From Marinomonas transparens (GTDB lineage Bacteria > Pseudomonadota > Gammaproteobacteria > Pseudomonadales > Marinomonadaceae), in contig NZ_JAEMNX010000005.1 in assembly GCF_016463975.1 (NCBI RefSeq), forward strand, positions 62,001 to 126,000: 64,000 nucleotides of DNA, given 5' to 3'. Both the position numbers and the translations under genes were made by a program. Below the pieces are notes generated by a model that made no database searches, was not told where the DNA came from, and worked only from the letters and a program-made list of their open reading frames with translations. Position 1 is the first letter of the stretch. The number at the start of each line of letters is the position of its first letter. This document shows, one piece after another, positions 36,781 to 46,373 of the stretch.

Positions 36781-36813
36781 ACTTTATTCCCTCCTGCTAT
36801 GGGGGAATAAAGT
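36781..36813 (+). terminator. Hairpin after the MFS gene
   Basis: Arms ACTTTATTCCC (36781-36791) and GGGAATAAAGT (36103 offset: 36803-36813) with an inner CC/GG pair and TGCTAT loop. A second small hairpin CCTCAG/CTGAGG follows. There is no U-tract. Confidence 0.5.
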
Positions 36814-36908
36814 CCCCTCAGAATCACTGAGGCCTCTCAATATAAAACCGTAGATTTACCCTACGATAAAATGGCACAGTAGCACTTATCCAATACGAGG
36901 CTATTTTG

Positions 36909-38348
36909 ATGAAGAATGAAAGTCCCTCTCCGCAATCAATACTCCCTACGAAAGGCATTGTAGATAAGATACCCACGACTAATCCCAGTTGGCCCTTGTA
37001 TCTGATCTTGGCAATAACCTTGGTAATAAGCAGTGTATGCTACCAATTCCTTCCCCTATCCCAAGCCCTTGTCGCTGGGTTGCTCTTCATCTGCATCGCC
37101 TTGTGGGCCACGTCTTTAGTGCCTGCCTATTGGCCCGCTTTAAGCTTATTCGCTTTTGCTACTGCCACTCAATTGGCTCCCAACCAAGTCATTTTCTCTG
37201 GCTTTCAATCATCAACTTTTTGGCTAGTATTCAGTGGCATGGTCTTTGGTGCAGCCATTTCCCATACCCGCCTGAATATACGAGCCACACGGTTACTCAT
37301 GGTAATGTTGGGCAACAGTTATCAGGGCACCATCATCAAGATTGCTGCATTCGCGATGGGCTTGGCCTTTTTGATTCCTTCTGGAGTGGGGCGTGTGGTA
37401 TTAATCATTCCTATCATCGCCACTCTTGCTGATCATTTTGGTTATGGCGCAGACTCTAACGGGCGCAAAGGTATGTTGCTGGCCGCGGCATTTGGCACTT
37501 TTTTACCCGCCTTTTCTATCTTACCTGCCAATGCACCCAATATGTTACTTTCTGGCATGGCAGAGACGCTGTATCAAACGCCATTTTCTTACTGGCAGTA
37601 CTTACTATTGCACTTTCCGCTCCTAGGCTTGGGCAAACTAGTCGTCACAGTTGGGGTAATTTTATGGCTGTTTCCAGACAAGGCACCGAGCCAAACAATG
37701 GCCGTTTCCATTGAAGAGTCAGCGATCACTAAAAAAGAAAAGACCCTATTACTGATACTCTGTAGCTGCTTCGCGTTTTGGTTTACCGATAGCCTGCATC
37801 ATATTTCAGCAGGCTGGATTGGCTTGATGGCAGCCCTGATATGCCTTTGGCCTAGATTAGGGTTAACCGGAAAAGACACCATAGACAAAGGCTTACAATA
37901 CGGTACTCTGTTATTTGCCGCTGGCATTATTGGTTTAAGCGCCATCATTGCGGATTCAGGCCTGGGGAGTGTGTTGGTTAATTACCTAACGCAAGCGATT
38001 CCTTTTTCTCCGAATGCCCCTCTGCTCAACCTCAGCTTACTCACCTTTATTTCAACTTGTGTCGCCGTGGTGACTAATTTAGCTGGCGTACCCGCTATTA
38101 TGACCCCCATGGCCGAACACCTCGCAGAGGTCACCGGCCTCTCCTCCAACGCCGTGTTAATGACCCAAGTGCTGGCTTTTTCAAATGTACTCTTACCCTA
38201 CCAAGCCCCGCCTCTGATTACCGCCATTGCCTTAGGCAAGCTTTCTATCAGTGCTGTCACTAAAGTATGTGTCGCCACCTTTGTGATCACTGGCTTAATC
38301 TTACTGCCCATTAACTTTTTCTGGTGGCATCTTCTGGCCATGTTTTAA
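36909..38348 (+). CDS. DASS/SLC13-type anion transporter
   Basis: A 479-residue membrane protein with about 11-12 helices. It has the features of divalent anion:Na+ symporters (dicarboxylates, sulfate): LVFSGMVFGAAISHTRL in the first half, FLPAFSILPANAPNMLLSGM with the re-entrant-loop SNT-like region replaced by PANAPN, and AVVTNLAGVPAIMTPMAEHL in the second half. The start is the ATG at 36909 behind CGAGG; a TTG sits directly before it. A LysR regulator follows by 27 bases, likely controlling it. The substrate is unknown. Confidence 0.82.
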   Translation: MKNESPSPQSILPTKGIVDKIPTTNPSWPLYLILAITLVISSVCYQFLPLSQALVAGLLFICIALWATSLVPAYWPALSLFAFATATQLAPNQVIFSGFQSSTFWLVFSGMVFGAAISHTRLNIRATRLLMVMLGNSYQGTIIKIAAFAMGLAFLIPSGVGRVVLIIPIIATLADHFGYGADSNGRKGMLLAAAFGTFLPAFSILPANAPNMLLSGMAETLYQTPFSYWQYLLLHFPLLGLGKLVVTVGVILWLFPDKAPSQTMAVSIEESAITKKEKTLLLILCSCFAFWFTDSLHHISAGWIGLMAALICLWPRLGLTGKDTIDKGLQYGTLLFAAGIIGLSAIIADSGLGSVLVNYLTQAIPFSPNAPLLNLSLLTFISTCVAVVTNLAGVPAIMTPMAEHLAEVTGLSSNAVLMTQVLAFSNVLLPYQAPPLITAIALGKLSISAVTKVCVATFVITGLILLPINFFWWHLLAMF

Positions 38349-38375
38349 GAAAATGGTCCAATTTAAGGTAATCAC

Positions 38376-39257
38376 ATGGATATTAACCAACTAAAAACAT
38401 TCAAACTGGTGGCATTAGAAGGCAGCATTACCCAAGCAGCACATAAACGCTATCTAAGCCAAGCTGCAATCAGTGCTCATATTAAAGCCTTGGAAAGCAC
38501 TTTGGGCCTAAGCCTTTTTGAACGTTCTGCCCATGGCATGTCACTCACCAAGCAAGGCATCCACCTACTCCCCTTTGTAGAACAAACCCTAAAAGCCCAT
38601 GACAAAATTTTTGATGAAGCAGAACGAATACAAGGCAAGATTTCTGGAAAACTGGCCATCGGCATTGGTTCAAGCGCGAGTTCAGAAATATTAAGGGCTT
38701 TTATTAGCCTAATAGCAGAACGCTACCCAAATATTCAGGTAGAGGTTAAACAGGGTAAATCACCAGAAATATTGGCAGATTTAATGAGTAACCAGCTTGA
38801 TGCCATTTTTTATAATGACAGTACGCCACCAAAAGTCAGCCTAAATACACTAAAAATTGCCGAGTTTGGTGTGTTTTTAGTCGCGCCATTCGGTCTAATT
38901 GACAAAAAAACGCCCTTCAACTGGCAATTACTCAATGACCACCCTTGGGTCACCCCTAACCCTCAGACATGCTGTGGCACCCTTGCTCACGCTCTCTTTA
39001 ATGAGCATAAAATCACGCCAACACGACTCATTCAGATCGACCATGAAAATATGATGTCCTCGCTAATTAGCAGTGGCCTTGGACTTGGTTTACTGCATAC
39101 GGAAGCCGCGCAAACAGCCGAAAAGAAAGGAGAAATAACCATACTTCATGAAGTAAAAAAAGCCGTTCCTGTGTACTTTGCCTATCAGAGCAAACGTCAT
39201 TTTGACCCAGTTATAGGGGCGGCCAACAATTTAATCCAAGAGCTTATTAGTGAATAG
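38376..39257 (+). CDS. LysR-family transcriptional regulator
   Basis: A 293-residue regulator. The N-terminal winged helix-turn-helix is MDINQLKTFKLVALEGSITQ with SQAAISAHIKALESTLGLS and LFERSAHGMSLTKQG. The C-terminal effector domain begins near residue 90 (GKLAIGIGSSASSEILRAF). Unusually for the family it is encoded on the same strand as, and directly after, its presumed target transporter rather than divergently, so it probably acts on the promoter before 36909. The inducer is unknown. Confidence 0.92.
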   Translation: MDINQLKTFKLVALEGSITQAAHKRYLSQAAISAHIKALESTLGLSLFERSAHGMSLTKQGIHLLPFVEQTLKAHDKIFDEAERIQGKISGKLAIGIGSSASSEILRAFISLIAERYPNIQVEVKQGKSPEILADLMSNQLDAIFYNDSTPPKVSLNTLKIAEFGVFLVAPFGLIDKKTPFNWQLLNDHPWVTPNPQTCCGTLAHALFNEHKITPTRLIQIDHENMMSSLISSGLGLGLLHTEAAQTAEKKGEITILHEVKKAVPVYFAYQSKRHFDPVIGAANNLIQELISE

Positions 39258-39356
39258 AAGTCTTTGCACGGAGTCGTGAGTAAAACATGGCACTTTGAGT
39301 CTATTATGAACAATCTATTGGCGCACACAGCAATCACGCCAAGATCTCGAATCAAC

Positions 39357-39397
39357 AAAAAAGGTCGCTCACCTAAATGGATTCGCGACCTTTTTTT
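39357..39397. terminator. Bidirectional intrinsic terminator
   Basis: Arms AAAAAAGGTCGC (39357-39368) and GCGACCTTTTTTT (39385-39397) with a 16-base loop, between the convergent LysR and acid phosphatase genes; T-runs on both strands. Confidence 0.9.
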
Positions 39398-39417
39398 AAA
39401 ACTAAAGCCTGAAGGAA

Positions 39418-40245
39418 TCAGTTAGCCGGTTGCCAAATACGAAACTTCGACTTACGCATTTGGTCTTTTTCGGCTGGCGATGCCCCCCAATTACCCTCAT
39501 ACACTTTGCCTTCCCAATCCCCATAGGCTGGGTTTGGCAGCATAATGAATGTGGTGCCAAACAGCGCTTTATTCTTCTCTACCGCCGCATCACTGTCTGC
39601 TAGACTTTTGGTTCTAAAATCGTTAGAAAAGTCATTCAAGTTATCGCCCATAAACAGAGCAATATCATAGTCTTTAGCAATGGCTTCACGACGAGGTTCT
39701 TTATTACTGCTATCGGTTCTAAGCATTAAATGCTTGTCATCCACATTCGGAAAGCCCAGTGCCTTAAGGTTTTTACGCGTTCCTTCTAATCCGACTATTT
39801 TTCGGTTTGTTACGTAAAAGACTTCCGCCCCTTTACTCGCCACATAATTCAGAAAATCAGTGGCTCCCGGCATGGCTTTCGCTTGTGCAGCGTCCATCCA
39901 TTTAGCCCATGTTTTACTTGAATAGCCAAAGTCCTTGCCAATCAACCAAGCCTGATAAGCGCTGTTATCGATAGCTGTTTCATCGGCGTCCACAACCACC
40001 GCAATTTTTTTGCTGCCAGTATGACTGCGGGAATAACGATCAAACTGCATTTTAGCCAGATTAAAGGCTTGATAAGATAAGGCCTTATATTCAGCCGATG
40101 CCTGCATCCACAGGGTCGACATGACAAGTTGCTCATTTAGATCTTTGGCGCCATAGCCGGAATCATCGGCCAAAGCAGGAAGAGAAAAGCTGCCTGATAA
40201 TAGAACAGCTGAAACCAAAACGGTACGAACAGCAATCGAAAACAT
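39418..40245 (-). CDS. Class C acid phosphatase, 5'-nucleotidase e(P4) family
   Basis: Periplasmic HAD phosphatase of 275 residues. A signal peptide ends at SLPALA, before DDSGYGAKDL; no lipobox is present, unlike Haemophilus e(P4). The HAD nucleophile motif is VVVDADETAIDNSAY near residue 86, motif II is FYVTNRK, and the C-terminal acidic motif is FMGDNLNDFSNDF. Family members dephosphorylate NMN and other nucleotides outside the cytoplasm, so it may help phosphate or pyridine nucleotide scavenging. Its promoter shares the gap with the divergent pectate lyase. Confidence 0.88.
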   Translation of the reverse strand: MFSIAVRTVLVSAVLLSGSFSLPALADDSGYGAKDLNEQLVMSTLWMQASAEYKALSYQAFNLAKMQFDRYSRSHTGSKKIAVVVDADETAIDNSAYQAWLIGKDFGYSSKTWAKWMDAAQAKAMPGATDFLNYVASKGAEVFYVTNRKIVGLEGTRKNLKALGFPNVDDKHLMLRTDSSNKEPRREAIAKDYDIALFMGDNLNDFSNDFRTKSLADSDAAVEKNKALFGTTFIMLPNPAYGDWEGKVYEGNWGASPAEKDQMRKSKFRIWQPAN

Positions 40246-40649
40246 AAATAGCCCCTTAGTTATAGATACCCACCTATTTCACTCTGTAAATCTTCATTCC
40301 AAAAAATACACCTTAAAGAAAACCCTGTCTTCAGGTTTATGCACTTATCTATTTTTCTTGTATTTACTTCCAAACAGCATGACCCCACTAGAAAATTTTA
40401 TCTTTAAGATCAATCACAAGCCTACATAGAAAATAAAAGCTATCGATTAGCATACATTTGATAAAAATTATAAATGACGATAATTCTCATTCTCTCCTAA
40501 GATTTTATTTGAGGAATGATGTTTTAAAAAAAATAAACAGTCTTTTCTTTAAATTTCCTCAAGCACTTCATTTAGATGGAATTAGGTTCGAAATGCACAA
40601 GTAACTTTCGGCCTAAGCAATTTAAGGATTAAATTGAAGGACAATCATC
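40246..40649. other. 404-base divergent intergenic region
   Basis: Lies between the acid phosphatase (minus) and pectate lyase (plus). It is AT-rich, with one plausible promoter (next entry). I found no clear KdgR-type palindrome and no ORF. Confidence 0.4.
40458..40486 (+). promoter_or_regulatory. Possible sigma-70 promoter for the pectate lyase
   Basis: TTGATA (40458-40463), 17 bases, then TAATTC (40481-40486). The -10 box is weak, and the distance to the gene is over 160 bases. Confidence 0.25.
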
Positions 40650-42425
40650 ATGAACAACATAACAACGAAAGCAATCACTTTTTCAGCACTACTGGCCGTA
40701 ATATCTGGCGCCACTTGGGCTGACAGCGTCACACTTAATGGCTTTGCAGGTAATAAGAAAGTCGACCTAAACTGGAGTAACTCGGGGCAAACCAGTGCCG
40801 CTTATCAGGTCTACTATGATACTGACAGTGACCCAGAAAATAGAATAAGACTTGATAGCGTATCATCGTCAACATTTAATTATACTGCGACAGGATTAGA
40901 TAACGGCACACCCTATTGGTTCTGGATTAAATTCCTCGACAGTGACACGGGGGAGTATTCCAATTCCAATGCATTCAGTGCGACGCCCAGCAGTAGTTTC
41001 AATGTGACATTAAGCGGATCAGGAAGTGGCGATCAGGTGACATTGCAATGGAGTAATTCAAATTCAAACTCCAATTACGAGGTCTATTACGACACAGACA
41101 GTAACCCAAAAAACCGTGAAAGAATCGCCACAGTATCCCCCTCAACCACCAGCTACACAGTCACTAATTTAGATGCTGGTGTTCCCTACTGGTTCTGGAT
41201 CAAATATACAAACTCAGATGGCGATACAAGCAATTCCAACTCCTTTAATATTACCCTGGATGGCTCAGGCCCTGTCACACCGCCAGCAGGAAATGGCCCT
41301 GAAATAAGCAATAACATAGTCGTAGACTCAGAAAGTGAGATACTCTCAGCGATTAATAATGCATCATCGAGCAAAGGCATTTATGTTCGCAGTGGCACCT
41401 ACTATTTCAGCTCGCCGATTGAAATGACCAAGTCAGGTTCATCCTCGAATAAAATCATCCTCAGAAACTACCCAGGTGATAGCCATCCCGTGTTTAACTT
41501 CTCTTCCATGTCTGAATCCAGTAGTAATCGTGGTATTGAGTTAAGCGGTGACCATTGGCACATGTACGGTATTGATGTAACAAGAGCAGGTGATAACGGC
41601 TTACACATTACTGGCGATGAGAATATCATTGAATTCTCTAGTTTCTCTCGTAATGCTGATACTGGGGTGCAATTAGATAACGGGGCAAGTAACAACCTGA
41701 TTAAAAATGTCGATTCCTACTACAACGCCGATTCTTCTCTAGAGAATGCAGACGGTTTCGCCGCGAAACTCACGGTGGGCAGTGGTAACTATTTTTATGG
41801 TTGTCGTGCATGGAATAACCTAGATGACGGGGTTGATGGTTACCTGCGTGGTGCAAATAATGTCACCACTACCTACGAAAATACTTGGGTATTCCGTAAT
41901 GGATACTTGGAAAATGGTTCTCTAGGTGATGGCGATGGTAACGGGTTCAAAACTGGTGGCAGTGATAATAAAGACCTTAAACATAATGCTATTTTAATCA
42001 ATACCATTGCCGCTGGTAATGCGGTAGATGGTTATGATCATAATAGTAACCGTGGCAAGGTCACCATTCACAACTCAATCGCTTATAAAAATGGTCGTAA
42101 TATTTCTTTCAGCAACACCAATAAAGCAGAAAGATTAGAAATTAAAAACACCATTTCTTATGACCCTGAGAACTCCAGTGATCAGCTCAATGCCAGCAGT
42201 ACCAGTATCTCCAATAACAGTTGGCAAAATGGTATCTCAGTATCATCTGGCGACTTTAAAGGTTTGAATATCAATGACTTACTTAAACCTCGCAAATCAG
42301 ATGGCAGCTTGCCAGACATTGACTTCTTCCACCTCAAAAGTGGCAGTGATTTGATTGATGCCGGTACCGATGTAGACCAAAGCTACAATGGGTCCGCACC
42401 GGACATTGGCGCCTTTGAGTACTAA
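40650..42425 (+). CDS. Secreted pectate lyase (PL9) with two FN3-like domains
   Basis: A 591-residue extracellular pectinase. A signal peptide ends at GATWA. Residues about 27-205 are two fibronectin-III-like domains with matching YQVYYDTDSDPENR / YEVYYDTDSNPKNR and PYWFWIK segments. A PAG linker follows, and then a parallel beta-helix of the PL9 family: SGTYYFSSPIEM, ENADGFAAKL, GCRAWNNLDDGVDGY and a DIGAFEY ending typical of these enzymes. It cleaves polygalacturonate by beta-elimination. An AAGGA site precedes the ATG. It is a single gene with its own terminator. Confidence 0.9.
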   Translation: MNNITTKAITFSALLAVISGATWADSVTLNGFAGNKKVDLNWSNSGQTSAAYQVYYDTDSDPENRIRLDSVSSSTFNYTATGLDNGTPYWFWIKFLDSDTGEYSNSNAFSATPSSSFNVTLSGSGSGDQVTLQWSNSNSNSNYEVYYDTDSNPKNRERIATVSPSTTSYTVTNLDAGVPYWFWIKYTNSDGDTSNSNSFNITLDGSGPVTPPAGNGPEISNNIVVDSESEILSAINNASSSKGIYVRSGTYYFSSPIEMTKSGSSSNKIILRNYPGDSHPVFNFSSMSESSSNRGIELSGDHWHMYGIDVTRAGDNGLHITGDENIIEFSSFSRNADTGVQLDNGASNNLIKNVDSYYNADSSLENADGFAAKLTVGSGNYFYGCRAWNNLDDGVDGYLRGANNVTTTYENTWVFRNGYLENGSLGDGDGNGFKTGGSDNKDLKHNAILINTIAAGNAVDGYDHNSNRGKVTIHNSIAYKNGRNISFSNTNKAERLEIKNTISYDPENSSDQLNASSTSISNNSWQNGISVSSGDFKGLNINDLLKPRKSDGSLPDIDFFHLKSGSDLIDAGTDVDQSYNGSAPDIGAFEY

Positions 42426-42464
42426 ATTCGTATTATTTAGATCATAGCGCTTAGCAATATAAAG

Positions 42465-42493
42465 CCAGTCAGCTAACCCTGACTGGTTTTTTT
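42465..42493 (+). terminator. Intrinsic terminator of the pectate lyase gene
   Basis: Stem CCAGTCAG/CTGACTGG with a CTAACC loop and a seven-base T-run. Confidence 0.9.
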
Positions 42494-42627
42494 GATTTTA
42501 AAACACTCTTATGTCAAAACGAGACACGATCCATCAGCCAAGCCATTAAAGACCAGCTTTTTTAGCAAAAATATCGTATTATGCCCGCTATTAAACCACT
42601 GACTCAGCATCCTGAATATTGACCACT

Positions 42628-44238
42628 ATGATACGACTTTCCAATATCCAACTCCCCCTTGATCACAACACTACCGCACTGGAAAACAGCATTTTATCCA
42701 TGCTGGAGATTTCAGCGGAACAGCTCGTTAGTTTCAACGTCTTTCGTCGTGGCTATGATGCCCGTAAAAAAACCAACATCATGCTGATCTACACCTTGGA
42801 TATTGAAACCACATGTGATCAAGACCTGCTGATTAAATTTGCTGATCATCAGCAGGTCAAAATCACACCAGATTTGAACTACCACCCAGTTGCACAGGCA
42901 CCTGCCACATTAACTGAGCGTCCTATCATCATTGGCTTTGGACCTTGTGGCTTGTTAGCCGCTTTGGTTTTAGCACAGATGGGATACAAACCCATTGTCC
43001 TAGAACGCGGTAAAGAGGTGCGTGAACGTACCAAGGACACCTTTGGTTTTTGGCGTAAAAAAATCCTTAACACCGAATCTAATGTGCAATTTGGCGAAGG
43101 TGGTGCAGGCACGTTTTCTGATGGTAAGCTCTACAGTCAAGTAAAAGATCCGAAGCAATACAGTCGTAAAGTCCTCAATGAATTTGTGGCGGCTGGTGCA
43201 CCAGATGAAATCCTCTATGTCAGCAAACCACATATTGGCACCTTTAAATTGGTTGCCATGGTGGAAAAAATGCGTGCCCAAATTATCGAGCTGGGCGGTG
43301 AAATTCGCTTCAGTGCCCGGGTGGATGATTTGCACATTGAAGACGGTCAGGTAACGGGCGTCACCCTTGCAAATGGCGAACGCATTCACTCTAAACACAT
43401 TGCTGTTGCCATTGGTCACAGTGCCCGCGATACCTTCGAAATGTTGCACAACAAAGGCATTTACATCGAAGCGAAGCCTTTTTCTGTCGGCTTCCGTATT
43501 GAGCACGAGCAGTCATCCGTCGATAAAGCACGTTTTGGCCCTAACGCTGGCAACGAAATTTTAGGCGCAGCAGATTACAAGTTGGTTCACCACTGTAAAA
43601 ATGGTCGTTCTGTTTACAGCTTTTGCATGTGCCCCGGTGGTACCGTCGTAGCCGCGACTTCAGAAGAGAACCGTGTAGTGACGAACGGAATGAGCCAGTA
43701 TTCCCGTAACGAGCGCAACGCCAATAGCGCCATAGTGGTTGGCATAGACCCCAGTGATTATCCGGGCGGCCCATTAGCAGGTATCGAATTCCAACGTAAA
43801 TTAGAGAGTCATGCCTTTGTCATGGGAGGCAGTAATTACGATGCCCCAGCCCAAACCGTTGGCGCCTTCTTAAAAGGTGAAACACCTAAGGCGCTAGGCC
43901 GTGTTATTCCTTCCTTTAAACCGGGTATTAAGCTCACAGACTTATCAGATGCTTTGCCTGATTTTTGTATCGAAGCAATTCGCGAGGCCATTCCGGCATT
44001 CAACAAAAAAGTAAAAGGCTTTGCCTTTGAAGATGCCCTAATGACAGGGGTAGAAACGCGTACCTCAGCCCCAATCAACATCAAACGTGATGCCAAAAGC
44101 TTAGAAAGCATCAACACCAAAGGCTTGTACCCTGCAGGAGAAGGCGCAGGGTACGCTGGCGGAATTATGTCTGCGGCGATTGACGGCATTAAAATCGCCG
44201 AAGCCATGGCATTGAGTATTAACGAAAAAGTGAAGTGA
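42628..44238 (+). CDS. FAD-dependent oxidoreductase of unknown substrate
   Basis: A 536-residue flavoprotein. The dinucleotide-binding motif IIIGFGPCGLLAALVL is near residue 99, after an N-terminal domain beginning MIRLSNIQLPLDH. FGEGGAGTFSDGKLYSQ, a CMCPGGTVVAATSEE segment and the C-terminal GLYPAGEGAGYAGGIMSAA are marks of the widespread uncharacterised NAD(P)/FAD-dependent family related to HI0933-like proteins. The ATG at 42628 is preferred over a TTG nine bases earlier. It converges on the MATE gene. The reaction is unknown. Confidence 0.88.
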   Translation: MIRLSNIQLPLDHNTTALENSILSMLEISAEQLVSFNVFRRGYDARKKTNIMLIYTLDIETTCDQDLLIKFADHQQVKITPDLNYHPVAQAPATLTERPIIIGFGPCGLLAALVLAQMGYKPIVLERGKEVRERTKDTFGFWRKKILNTESNVQFGEGGAGTFSDGKLYSQVKDPKQYSRKVLNEFVAAGAPDEILYVSKPHIGTFKLVAMVEKMRAQIIELGGEIRFSARVDDLHIEDGQVTGVTLANGERIHSKHIAVAIGHSARDTFEMLHNKGIYIEAKPFSVGFRIEHEQSSVDKARFGPNAGNEILGAADYKLVHHCKNGRSVYSFCMCPGGTVVAATSEENRVVTNGMSQYSRNERNANSAIVVGIDPSDYPGGPLAGIEFQRKLESHAFVMGGSNYDAPAQTVGAFLKGETPKALGRVIPSFKPGIKLTDLSDALPDFCIEAIREAIPAFNKKVKGFAFEDALMTGVETRTSAPINIKRDAKSLESINTKGLYPAGEGAGYAGGIMSAAIDGIKIAEAMALSINEKVK

Positions 44239-44282
44239 TAGCAATTAATCTAGCGGGTGCCAAAGATTAGGTTAACTGCCGG

Positions 44283-45665
44283 TCAGTCTTCTTTAAAAAA
44301 CAACCCTAAAGAAATATTTTGCTTTCTGCTACGCAAACTCAAGACCAGAATAGTCAATAATAGGGCCAGAAATTCGGTACTCGCCGCGGCATACCAAATA
44401 CCCCATTCAGCAAAGAAAAAAGGCAGGATGAAAATCAACGGCAAAGAAAACGCATAGGTTTTCATAATGCCTAAAATACCTGCCCTTTTTGCATCTCCAA
44501 TCGCTTGAAAGAACATGCTAATCATCATCTGTGGGCCAACCAAAAACAACGCTAAAGTAGAGAAAGGTAAAATCCTTACCACTTCATTAATGACCGCCTG
44601 ATCGCTGACAAATAAGGCACCTAAATCCGCTCTAAACATAAAGGCAATCAGTTGAAAAAACACACAATAAATAAAGGCTACGGATAATACAATTTTAATA
44701 CTGGCATTCACTCGACCCAGCTCATTAGCGCCAAAGTTGTTGCCAACAATCGCCTGAAACACCATGCTCAAGCCCAGCAAAGGCAAGAAGATAAAGGTCA
44801 TTAAGCGCGTAATAATGCCATAGGCACCAACCGTTGTTGCATAATTAGCGGCATCCCAAGTTTGTAAATTGTACAAAATAGCCCCTGACGCCAAGGCCAA
44901 GCCGATATAATTTAAGCTTGATGGTGCCCCCAAAGACAAAAAACGTAACCAATATTGTCGTGACAAAGAAAACTGGACAATCTGAAGTCTAAGGACATTC
45001 TTTTTATATTTTCGATACCAAAATATTATGGCTAGTGAAGTCGCCTGAGCTAATACTGTGCCATAGGCAGAGCCTGCCACTCCCCAATTCATTTCAACGA
45101 TCAGTAGATAATTAAACACGCCATTGAGCAGTACAGAAAAAAGTGAGATAAGCGCCATAAAGGAAACCTGTCCTTCACAGCGCAAACTATCGCTATTAAT
45201 GGTTAAAATAAATACCAGTGGAGAACAGAGAATCAAAATAGAAATGTAGCGATAACTCATATCCGCAATATGGCTTGAACCATTACTCGCCGAAGTAACA
45301 AGAGCGTTTCCCCCGAGCAAAAACAAAGCGATTAAAAAACCACACACCACTAAAGACAAACTGATCGCTTGTGAAAAAACTCCCTGAACATTAGACCGAT
45401 CCCCCGCCCCCAACTGCCTCGCCATAACACTAGCAAAACCATTGGAGACAAGCGTCGACAGGGCAATAATCAGGATAAAAGCAGGAAACATCGAAGTGAC
45501 AGCCGACAAAGCATCAGCCCCAACAAACACCCCAAGAAAATAGGCATCCACCAGCGAAAATGAACCGTTAACCAACATAATTAAAATAATCGGTGCCGCT
45601 GTTTTTAGAAAAACCAATGGTAAAGAAGCATCAAGGAAAGTATTCGTTTTATGTGAAGCTGTCAT
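44283..45665 (-). CDS. MATE-family efflux transporter
   Basis: A 460-residue inner-membrane multidrug/toxin exporter with about 12 helices. The N-terminal half shows NGSFSLVDAYFLGVFVGADA and FASVMARQLGAGD, the second half MVFQAIVGNNFGANELGR, matching the two MATE repeats. Such proteins use Na+ or H+ gradients; substrates cannot be read from sequence. It is a single gene, 131 bases from the acetyltransferase gene behind it. Confidence 0.9.
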   Translation of the reverse strand: MTASHKTNTFLDASLPLVFLKTAAPIILIMLVNGSFSLVDAYFLGVFVGADALSAVTSMFPAFILIIALSTLVSNGFASVMARQLGAGDRSNVQGVFSQAISLSLVVCGFLIALFLLGGNALVTSASNGSSHIADMSYRYISILILCSPLVFILTINSDSLRCEGQVSFMALISLFSVLLNGVFNYLLIVEMNWGVAGSAYGTVLAQATSLAIIFWYRKYKKNVLRLQIVQFSLSRQYWLRFLSLGAPSSLNYIGLALASGAILYNLQTWDAANYATTVGAYGIITRLMTFIFLPLLGLSMVFQAIVGNNFGANELGRVNASIKIVLSVAFIYCVFFQLIAFMFRADLGALFVSDQAVINEVVRILPFSTLALFLVGPQMMISMFFQAIGDAKRAGILGIMKTYAFSLPLIFILPFFFAEWGIWYAAASTEFLALLLTILVLSLRSRKQNISLGLFFKED

Positions 45666-45796
45666 AAAGAATGTGCCTTTTTATGTACGCCTAAGGTAGT
45701 CACACCACTGTCTTTTTCATTAGAAAGGTAACAAAAGGAAAAGATAAAACCTGACCATTCTTGCTGCGCCGACAAAACTAATGGACAAACGATAAA

Positions 45797-46252
45797 TTAA
45801 AGATTCAACTTCATCTCTATCACACCTGAGGTAAAGCCGGCTTTTTCATAGGCTTTTAATGCAGCCTTATTTTCCGTATAAACATCCAGATAAAAATCAT
45901 TCATACCCTGGCTGCGACCCCAAGCAATCAAACGATCTAGCATCTTTTTATTAAGCCCCTGCCCACGATATTGGGGCGCCACATACATGAAGCCGAGGTA
46001 ACCATGATGATTATGTTGCAAGTAAGACTTCGAAGCACGAATCTGAATATAGCCACTCGCAATAATGTCTCCCTCCACTTCAATTACGAGTAACTGAGTG
46101 TCCTCGTCAGAGATCAACGCCTCAAGGTCGTAATAAACGGCACCTACGGCTTTAGTCAATGCATTAAAAGGCCGCTCGGCTTCAATTACAGCCTGCTCCA
46201 GCTCAAGTAATTTGGGTAAATCATTCAAATGAGCTTTTCTAAAGTCCAACAT
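45797..46252 (-). CDS. GNAT-family acetyltransferase
   Basis: A 151-residue N-acetyltransferase. The acetyl-CoA-binding motif A is YVAPQYRGQGLNKKMLDRLI, and the C-terminal KAALKAYEKAGFTSGVIEMKL is the usual motif B end. The ATG at 46252 follows AAGGGA; an upstream in-frame ATG at 46354 would add 34 basic residues with no relation to the family. The substrate is unknown. Confidence 0.87.
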   Translation of the reverse strand: MLDFRKAHLNDLPKLLELEQAVIEAERPFNALTKAVGAVYYDLEALISDEDTQLLVIEVEGDIIASGYIQIRASKSYLQHNHHGYLGFMYVAPQYRGQGLNKKMLDRLIAWGRSQGMNDFYLDVYTENKAALKAYEKAGFTSGVIEMKLNL

Positions 46253-46312
46253 TAAAGATCCCTTACTTTGGCACCAACTAAAATATTTAATAAATGTACG
46301 ATCTAACTTAAA

Positions 46313-46346
46313 AAAAGCGCGTTCTTTACAGAAAGCGCCTTTCTTA
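46313..46346 (-). terminator. Probable terminator of the SPOR lipoprotein gene
   Basis: An imperfect hairpin pairing two GCGC blocks is followed on the minus strand by TTTTTT, between the SPOR gene and the acetyltransferase gene. Confidence 0.45.
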
Positions 46347-46373
46347 TCAGCCACACTTCACTTAGGGGTTAGC

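Noticed and set aside
40477..40495. Fur-box-like sequence upstream of the pectate lyase
   Set aside because: Only the left half (GATAAT) fits; the right half does not match, and an iron link is not expected for this gene.
43000..43506. A 168-codon minus-strand ORF opposite the flavoprotein gene
   Set aside because: Shadow frame within a clear FAD-dependent enzyme; no recognisable protein.
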